From: Rudaeicoccus suwonensis
GTDB lineage: Bacteria; Actinomycetota; Actinomycetes; Actinomycetales; Dermatophilaceae
DNA length: 64,000 bases
Reading direction: 5' to 3'
Assembly (NCBI RefSeq): GCF_007829035.1
Contig: NZ_VIVQ01000001.1
Span: 2,356,001-2,420,000 of the forward strand
Translations under genes and position numbers: made by a program
The notes under the pieces: generated by a model
What the model saw: only the letters and a program-made list of their open reading frames with translations
Told to the model about the DNA's origin: nothing
Database searches by the model: none
In this document: one piece after another, positions 58,768 through 64,000 of the stretch
Numbering within the stretch: the first letter of the stretch is position 1
How the letters are laid out: each line of letters begins with the position of its first letter

Positions 58768-59505
58768 TCAGCGAGCTATGTCGCGACGGTAGCTCCAACC
58801 GGCGAGCAGCACGCACACCAGCGACCACACCGCCACGACCAGCCAGCCGCGCAACGTCCAGGCGTCGCCGCCGATGCCGACACGGGAAGCCTGGCTGATC
58901 CAGTAGGACGGCACGAACTCGCCGATGTGTTCGAGCAGGCTGCCGGATTTGAGGGGAAACCAGATTCCGCCGAGGAACGCCAGCAGGGCGCCGGCACCAC
59001 CCAGCACCGGCCCCATCGAATCTCCCGGCAGCAGCTGACCTAGGGCGATTCCGAGCGCGATGAACGGCAACACCCCGACCAGGATCAACCCGATCATCAG
59101 GCTCCAACGGTCGGCACCGTGCAACCGAGCACCGAACGCCGTCCCAGCCAGGAGCATGATCGCGATGCTGAGCATCGCCATCAGGTATGCCGTGACCGCC
59201 TTGGCGAACATGTACCCGAACGAACCCAGCGGCGTCAGCCGCAGCTGGCGGTTCCAGCCCACCTGGCGTTCGGAGGCGATGCGTGCGCCCCCGGACAGCG
59301 CCGCCATGAGCGCGCCGTAGCCCGCCATCCCGACCATGTAGTAGAGGACGAACTTGATCTTCGTCGGGCCGAACTGGATCGTCTGGTTGGCCTGGGTTCC
59401 GCCGAAGATCAGGAAGAGCATCAAGGGGAACACCAGGGTGAAGAAGAAGAACGCCCGGTTTCTGGTCAGGCGCAGCAGTTCGTAGCGCATGTACCGCAGG
59501 TTCAT
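58768..59505 (-). CDS. ABC-2 type transporter permease
   Basis: A 245-residue permease with six predicted membrane segments of the ABC-2 type (YELLRLTRNRAFFFFTLVFPLMLFLI, SERQVGWNRQLRLTPLG, GIWFPLKSG). The ATG at 59505 has GAGGAGG upstream and overlaps the ATPase stop; longer frames are not supported. With its ATPase it may give producer immunity or export a second product of the cluster. Confidence 0.88.
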   Translation of the reverse strand: MNLRYMRYELLRLTRNRAFFFFTLVFPLMLFLIFGGTQANQTIQFGPTKIKFVLYYMVGMAGYGALMAALSGGARIASERQVGWNRQLRLTPLGSFGYMFAKAVTAYLMAMLSIAIMLLAGTAFGARLHGADRWSLMIGLILVGVLPFIALGIALGQLLPGDSMGPVLGGAGALLAFLGGIWFPLKSGSLLEHIGEFVPSYWISQASRVGIGGDAWTLRGWLVVAVWSLVCVLLAGWSYRRDIAR

Positions 59506-60443
59506 GCGCTGACCTCCTCGACGTCGGCGTTGGTGATGGCCACGAAGGCTTCTTCCAGACCCACCGGCTTGATCTCGATGGACCTCGCCTCCGGCGCATG
59601 CTGCAGCAGAGCACGTATGGCGGTGTCGGAGTCGGAGCACTGCAACAGCACCTGGTCGTCCAGGCGTGAGGCCGAACTGACGCCGTCGAGTTGTGCGAAT
59701 CGCGGGTCGTCGGGGTCGTCGACCCGCGCCCAGATCCGGCGGCCGCCCGCGAGCGCCTTGATCTCCTGCGGGGTGCCGTCGGCGAGGATCCGGCCCTTCG
59801 ACACCACGACGACCCGGTCAGCGTGCGCGTCGGCCTCGTCGAGGTAGTGCGAGGCGAACAGCACCGTCACACCGCCACCCTGCAGGTCGGCCATGGTGTC
59901 CCAGAAGTCCTCGCGGCCTTGCACGTCCATCGCGACGGTCGGTTCGTCGAGCACCAGCAGCGACGGGTTCGACACGACGGCGACCGCGAAACGCACCCGC
60001 TGCGATTCGCCACCAGACAATTTGGTGGTCCGCTGCTTGGCGAGGTGTGACATCCCTGCCAGTTCGAGGGCTTCGTCGACCGGCCGCGGATTGGGGTAGA
60101 GGCAGGCGGTCATGTCGACGATCTCGCGCACGGTCAGCCCGTCTATGAGCGCGCCGTCCTGCAGCATGGCTCCGACACCTCCACGCCGGATGGCGGCCCG
60201 CGGCGGCTCGCCCTCGATGCGGACCGTCCCACTCGTCGGCGTCGTCATCCCGAGCAGCATGTCGATGGTCGTCGACTTGCCGGCCCCGTTCGGCCCGAGC
60301 AGCGCGACAGTCTGTCCGCGCGGGACCGTGAGCGACAGGTCGTTGACGGCGCTGAGCACACCGTCGCGGGTATGGAAGTCCTTGTGCAATTCGGTCAGCT
60401 CGACCGCTGGGTGATCCGACGTGGCGGAGTGTTTCGGCATCAC
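59502..60443 (-). CDS. ABC-2 type transporter ATP-binding protein
   Basis: A 313-residue cytosolic ATPase with Walker A GPNGAGKST, signature LSGGESQRVRFA, Walker B LLVLDEPTVAMD and switch His (FASHYLDEADAHADR). The C-terminal extension is typical of drug or lantibiotic-immunity DrrA/CcmA-like members. It overlaps both neighbouring genes by 4 nt and forms a pair with the permease gene. Confidence 0.9.
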   Translation of the reverse strand: MMPKHSATSDHPAVELTELHKDFHTRDGVLSAVNDLSLTVPRGQTVALLGPNGAGKSTTIDMLLGMTTPTSGTVRIEGEPPRAAIRRGGVGAMLQDGALIDGLTVREIVDMTACLYPNPRPVDEALELAGMSHLAKQRTTKLSGGESQRVRFAVAVVSNPSLLVLDEPTVAMDVQGREDFWDTMADLQGGGVTVLFASHYLDEADAHADRVVVVSKGRILADGTPQEIKALAGGRRIWARVDDPDDPRFAQLDGVSSASRLDDQVLLQCSDSDTAIRALLQHAPEARSIEIKPVGLEEAFVAITNADVEEVSA

Positions 60444-62443
60444 GCACCTATCTCTTTGGCCAGGGAGTCGCGAACATCGCAGTCCCGCAACGGATTCGAA
60501 CTACCGTGCCAGATGGACACGGCGTAACTGCTGAATGAGAACGTCCGGCCGCAGTCGGTCGCGGTGACCAGGACGTCGGTGTCGGCCGTGCCCGCCACCA
60601 TCGCGAGCACGCCACGACCGCGCAGTGCTCCGGTGATGTGCGCCGGCAGGTGTCGCGGCCGACGATCCGGCTCGGTCCGCGGGATGGTGGAGCGGATCGT
60701 GGCCATCGCGGCGTGATCGGCGCCCAGGCAGGCGCTGATGTCGACCTCGCACACACCGTGCTCGCGCCCGATCGAGCGCAACACCCGTTCCGCCACGTCC
60801 CGGGCGTCCTTGCCGCCGGCACCGAAGACCAGCCGTTTGACCACGGCCTGGTAGTGCAACTCCTCGACGATGCCGCTGGCGCCGATGATGTCGTGCGCAC
60901 GCTGCAGGCCCTCGAAACCGGGCGTGCTGAACATGCTGAGGTAATCCGCGATGAGGGCCGAGATGACCTTGTCACCGAGCCCGTTGACGAAGAGTTCGTC
61001 GGCGAGTCTGCGCAGTATGGCGGTGTGCTCGACTCCCCCGGCGGTGTTGAGGTAGCTGATCGTCGCGCGATAGCAGCACTTCCAGAAGACGCCGAGGGCG
61101 AACCGGATGCGGATGCCCTCCATCCAGTCGTCCTCGGTCATCCGCGAGTGCGCGACTACCACGTCGCCGAGCAGGTGCGGATTGGACATGTCCGACGGCA
61201 GCCGACGGGTCCGCATCGCGAAGTCGTCGCGGAATCGCGCTGCGGTGTATTCGGTGTTGTTCAGCAGCAGCAGCGGGTAGATCACCGGGGAGCCGCCGGA
61301 GGTCAGGCACTCCTCGATGCCGGCCACGTGCACGTCGAGGCTTTCGCCGGGCAGACCCCAGAGCAGGTCGGTGTAGGTCGGGATGTTGCGGTCGATGAAC
61401 TCCGACTGCAGCGACCGGTAGCGGGACACCTTGATGTTCTTGCGGTGCGCGATCTCCAGGGTGCCCGCGTCGAAGGACTGCGCCGACAGGGTGACCGCTC
61501 CGGTGAGGCCTGCGTCATACAGCACACTGGCGATCTCGACGACCTTGCTGCTGGAGTTCTTCGCCCAGTTGGTCATCACGATGAGCCGCTTGTGGTGCTC
61601 CCGGGACAGCCGCACCAACTCCTGGGCGATGTCGAGATCCCGGCCGAAGATGCCGAAGTTCGCGTCGGCGATGAACAGCGCCGTGTTGTCCTTGCAGTGC
61701 GTGAGGATGTAGTCGAGCTCGGCGAGCACGCGTTCGGTGGAGAACTGCCGCACCTTGGAATTGGTCGCGCCGCCCCAGTAGCAGAACGCGCAGCTGTAAG
61801 GGCAGCCGCGGTTGGTCTCGTAGACCACCATCGAGGTGCCGGCCAACTGCTCGGGCCGGATCACCCCGGTCAGGAAGGGCGAGGGGATCAGGTCCAGGTT
61901 CTCGATGCGCGGCCGTGGCGCAGTGGTCACCGCACCGATGTCGCCGCGGAACGAAATCCCTTGCACCGTCGACAGATTCGCGCCGTCGTAGATCGCCTCC
62001 AGCAGCTCGGGGAAGGTCAGCTCGCCTTCGCCGTGCACGACGATGTCGACGGCAGGGCAGCCGCGGAAAACCTGCTCTGCCTGGTCGGTGACGTCGTTCC
62101 CACCGAACACCAGGACCGTGTCCGGCCATCGGCTGCGGATGAGGGTGGCGCACTGTTCGCTGAACTGCCGATTCCAGAAATACACCGAGAACGCGACGAC
62201 GTCCGGACTGTCCAGCGTGTCGACGAAGCGCTCGACCGCTGTGTCGTCCTCGACGTCCTGGAAGACGACGTGGTCGCTCAACGACCACTGCGCGCCGACC
62301 TCTGGGTCGGCTTCCACGGATGCCCGCAGGTAGGCCATCGCCAGGCTGTAGCCCATCTGCGGCATGATCGAGAATTCGACGAGAACGCACGATCGGCGGG
62401 CGCCGACGGCGCGCTCTTCGACGCCGATCGGACCGGAATTCAC
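60440..62443 (-). CDS. Cobalamin-binding radical SAM enzyme
   Basis: A 667-residue protein with an N-terminal B12-binding-like Rossmann region (residues about 15-160, VLVFGGNDVTDQ, VVHGEGELTFPELLEAI) and a radical SAM domain with the [4Fe-4S] motif CPYSCAFC (Cys214, Cys218, Cys221). Such enzymes perform C- or P-methylations and other radical changes in natural-product and RiPP maturation. The GTG at 62443 is chosen because it overlaps the oxidoreductase stop (GTGA). A large C-terminal part (residues 420-667) carries no motif I know. The substrate is unknown; context favours a peptide or small molecule made by this cluster. Confidence 0.87.
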   Translation of the reverse strand: MNSGPIGVEERAVGARRSCVLVEFSIMPQMGYSLAMAYLRASVEADPEVGAQWSLSDHVVFQDVEDDTAVERFVDTLDSPDVVAFSVYFWNRQFSEQCATLIRSRWPDTVLVFGGNDVTDQAEQVFRGCPAVDIVVHGEGELTFPELLEAIYDGANLSTVQGISFRGDIGAVTTAPRPRIENLDLIPSPFLTGVIRPEQLAGTSMVVYETNRGCPYSCAFCYWGGATNSKVRQFSTERVLAELDYILTHCKDNTALFIADANFGIFGRDLDIAQELVRLSREHHKRLIVMTNWAKNSSSKVVEIASVLYDAGLTGAVTLSAQSFDAGTLEIAHRKNIKVSRYRSLQSEFIDRNIPTYTDLLWGLPGESLDVHVAGIEECLTSGGSPVIYPLLLLNNTEYTAARFRDDFAMRTRRLPSDMSNPHLLGDVVVAHSRMTEDDWMEGIRIRFALGVFWKCCYRATISYLNTAGGVEHTAILRRLADELFVNGLGDKVISALIADYLSMFSTPGFEGLQRAHDIIGASGIVEELHYQAVVKRLVFGAGGKDARDVAERVLRSIGREHGVCEVDISACLGADHAAMATIRSTIPRTEPDRRPRHLPAHITGALRGRGVLAMVAGTADTDVLVTATDCGRTFSFSSYAVSIWHGSSNPLRDCDVRDSLAKEIGA

Positions 62444-63684
62444 GGCACGACCGCCTCGTCGGCGAAGGTGAGACCGAACTCCGGCATGATGTGCTCGGCG
62501 AACAGTTCCAGTTGCCGGATCGCAACCTCGGTCGGCATCGGCCGCCATGCCAGGTGCCACACGAGGTACTCCGCAGGCAACGCCGTCAGCGTCTTCTCGA
62601 CGGCGCGTTTGACGTCGTCGACGGTGCCGATGCATGACATGCCCGACCGCGACAGCCGCTCACCGATCGACTCCCCGGGCGCGGGGACCGGACCTTCCTC
62701 CCCCTTCAGCCGGAACAACTCCAGGTAGCCGAAGGCGCGATACCACTTGTCCCAGATCAGCGAGTCGTATGCGTCCGAGGCGGCCAGTGCCTCGGATCTG
62801 CTGTCCGCGATGTGGAAGATCCGGATCAGACCGAGGCTGTCGCCATACTGCAGGTCGCGCCCGGCGAGCTTTGCCTCGGACAGGTAGTAGTTGCCGAGGG
62901 CGGAGCACACGTCGAGGTCGGGGCTCTGAATGATCGGGATCACTCCCTCACGGGCGCACCAGCCCACTGTCCGTGGACTGATGCTCTGCGCCTGGAACAG
63001 CGGCGGATGCGGGTCCTGGAACGGCCGGGGCACCACACTCACGCCACGTATGCCGCCGCCCGCGTCCAACTCACCTGGTGCGCCGTAGACGCTGGTGACA
63101 CCCTCGGCCGGAGCCCAGGACGCGCCGACGTTGCCCGGCAGCCGGTAGTGCTCGCCGTCGTATGCCGTGACGTCGCGCGTCCAGGCCATCTTCATGATGC
63201 GGTAGTGCTCGCGGAACAGCGACCAGTTGAGCGCGTCGCGTTCGGAGTCGGAGTGGTCGGCCGCGCCGGCTCCGGTGCGTTGTCCCAGGACGTCGACCCA
63301 GCGGTTCTGGTAGCCACGCGCCATGCCGACGAAGAGCCGGCCGCCGAGCATCTGGTCGATCATGGCGGTCTCCTCCGCCAGCCGGACCGGGTCGTGGAAG
63401 GGGAGCACGTAGCCGAGCTGACCGTGCCGTAATCGCTTGGTACGCATACCTGCCCAGAGGTTGTACAGCCCTGGGTCGGGTGACAGCTCGATGCCCTCTG
63501 AGTGGAAGTGGTGCTCGGTGTGCGACAACCCCCAGTAGCCGAGCTCGTCGGCGGCCTGTGCGATCTGCACCAGTCCGTCAAGGAGCCGTTGCACCGCCCA
63601 GGTACTGCGGCCGATGGGTCGGTGCTCGCTCATCTCGGTGAGGTCCCCGGTGGTCGGGTAGACCTGCACGATCACTTTCGGCAC
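62440..63684 (-). CDS. Luciferase-like flavin-dependent monooxygenase (LLM class)
   Basis: A 414-residue bacterial-luciferase-fold protein. The family regions are GYWGLSHTEHHFHSEGIE, the active-site barrel strand region GRLFVGMARGYQNRWVDVLG and PHPPLFQAQS. It resembles the stand-alone monooxygenases found in secondary-metabolite clusters rather than F420-dependent reductases, but the cofactor cannot be read with certainty. The GTG at 63684 lies 31 nt after the previous stop with AAGGAAGGCAGG upstream; a longer frame would read through it. It overlaps the radical SAM gene. Confidence 0.85.
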   Translation of the reverse strand: MPKVIVQVYPTTGDLTEMSEHRPIGRSTWAVQRLLDGLVQIAQAADELGYWGLSHTEHHFHSEGIELSPDPGLYNLWAGMRTKRLRHGQLGYVLPFHDPVRLAEETAMIDQMLGGRLFVGMARGYQNRWVDVLGQRTGAGAADHSDSERDALNWSLFREHYRIMKMAWTRDVTAYDGEHYRLPGNVGASWAPAEGVTSVYGAPGELDAGGGIRGVSVVPRPFQDPHPPLFQAQSISPRTVGWCAREGVIPIIQSPDLDVCSALGNYYLSEAKLAGRDLQYGDSLGLIRIFHIADSRSEALAASDAYDSLIWDKWYRAFGYLELFRLKGEEGPVPAPGESIGERLSRSGMSCIGTVDDVKRAVEKTLTALPAEYLVWHLAWRPMPTEVAIRQLELFAEHIMPEFGLTFADEAVVP

Positions 63685-63715
63685 GACATGGCACCTGCCT
63701 TCCTTGACGGACGCT

Positions 63716-64000
63716 TCATTGCGGCTCCTGCTGACTCGACTGCTGCTGGGATGCGACATCGATGACTGTCAGCGCCATGGCGGTGCCGGCACGGACCATC
63801 GCGTCCATCGCCTGCGGGGTGGCCGCCGCGACGCTGAATCCGGCGTCGTGGTTCAGGTGCGGCCGGCTGCCGATGTCGAAGAACGGGTGCACGGTCGGGA
63901 TCCGCTGCGAGATCACAGCCAGATCGGTTGCGACCGGCAACGACATCGGGCAGGACCTCATCGACAGCAATCCCCTGTTGCGACTCCACGCCTGCAACAG
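63716..64000 (-). CDS. M20-family amidohydrolase/peptidase, C-terminal end (cut by window)
   Basis: The frame is open to the right edge of the window and ends at 63716. The visible 95 residues resemble the C-terminus of M20/AbgB/PM20D2-like amidohydrolases: TDLAVISQRIPTVHPFFDIG, a His-containing HLNHDAGFSVAAATP region and a final helix DAMVRAGTAMALTVIDVA. Codon use is normal for this genome. The role would be hydrolysis of an amide or peptide bond in the pathway. It also could be mistaken for a short peptide precursor, because an internal ATG at 63946 has a GAGG site, but the resemblance argues for a longer enzyme. Confidence 0.6.
   Translation of the reverse strand: MLQAWSRNRGLLSMRSCPMSLPVATDLAVISQRIPTVHPFFDIGSRPHLNHDAGFSVAAATPQAMDAMVRAGTAMALTVIDVASQQQSSQQEPQ

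Noticed and set aside
63716-63946. A 76-residue ORF with Gln/Ser-rich tail, first taken as a RiPP precursor for the radical SAM enzyme
   Set aside because: The frame is open to the window edge and the residues resemble the C-terminus of M20 amidohydrolases (TDLAVISQRIPTVHPF, NHDAGFSVAAATP), so it is more likely the end of a longer enzyme. It has no Cys, and no double-glycine site.

Overview
The window is a high-GC chromosomal segment of an actinobacterium. The evidence is GC-rich third codon positions, many GTG and 4-nt stop/start overlaps, an actinobacterial SAM-IV-type riboswitch, a ydaO-type leader in front of a resuscitation-promoting-factor gene, and DUF222/HNH and lut/paa genes of actinobacterial type. 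A Micrococcales member (Dermacoccaceae or Intrasporangiaceae relative) is my best guess; the family is not proven by the sequence. Several genes (ftsK, RNase J, dapA, thyA, folA, dapB, pnp, rpsO) belong to a block whose neighbourhood is conserved across actinobacteria, and accessory modules are interleaved with it.

Layout: 1-6.7 kb is a potassium-uptake kdpABCDE operon (kdpA cut by the window edge). 7-12.1 kb has an MFS carrier and a large fused ABC exporter interrupted by an in-frame amber codon. 12.2-15.9 kb has a small membrane protein and ftsK. 16-19.2 kb holds a SAM-IV-type riboswitch with a class V aminotransferase, then a c-di-AMP-type riboswitch with an Rpf-LysM protein and a strong terminator. 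19.2-23.8 kb has RNase J, dapA, thyA and an unusual DHFR-Nudix fusion whose 3' end has been tandemly copied four times (to 24.2 kb). 24.4-27.8 kb has a DUF222/HNH protein and a GH13 enzyme. 28-33 kb is a phenylacetyl-CoA epoxidase operon (paaABCDE) whose genes carry in-frame minisatellites. 33-38.7 kb has a GNAT protein, AzlC/AzlD, a tyrosine phosphatase and lutABC lactate-oxidation genes.

38.7-49.7 kb has a double-SDR protein (fatty-acyl reductase-like), dapB, a DHA2 drug exporter with an upstream palindrome, a CtaG-like protein, an HD hydrolase, a GDT1 cation transporter, a lipoprotein and two methyltransferases. 49.8-52.7 kb is rpsO-pnp with terminators and a striking nested hairpin in the pnp leader.

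52.8-64 kb is the most novel part: a leftward, translationally coupled operon encoding an M20-type amidohydrolase (cut by the edge), a luciferase-like monooxygenase, a B12-binding radical SAM enzyme, an ABC-2 pair, and a three-part NHLM-type peptide export system (HlyD-like adaptor, C39-peptidase ABC transporter, peptidase-less ABC transporter). It looks like a cluster for making, maturing and exporting a ribosomal peptide or a peptide-like natural product; no precursor is visible inside the window.
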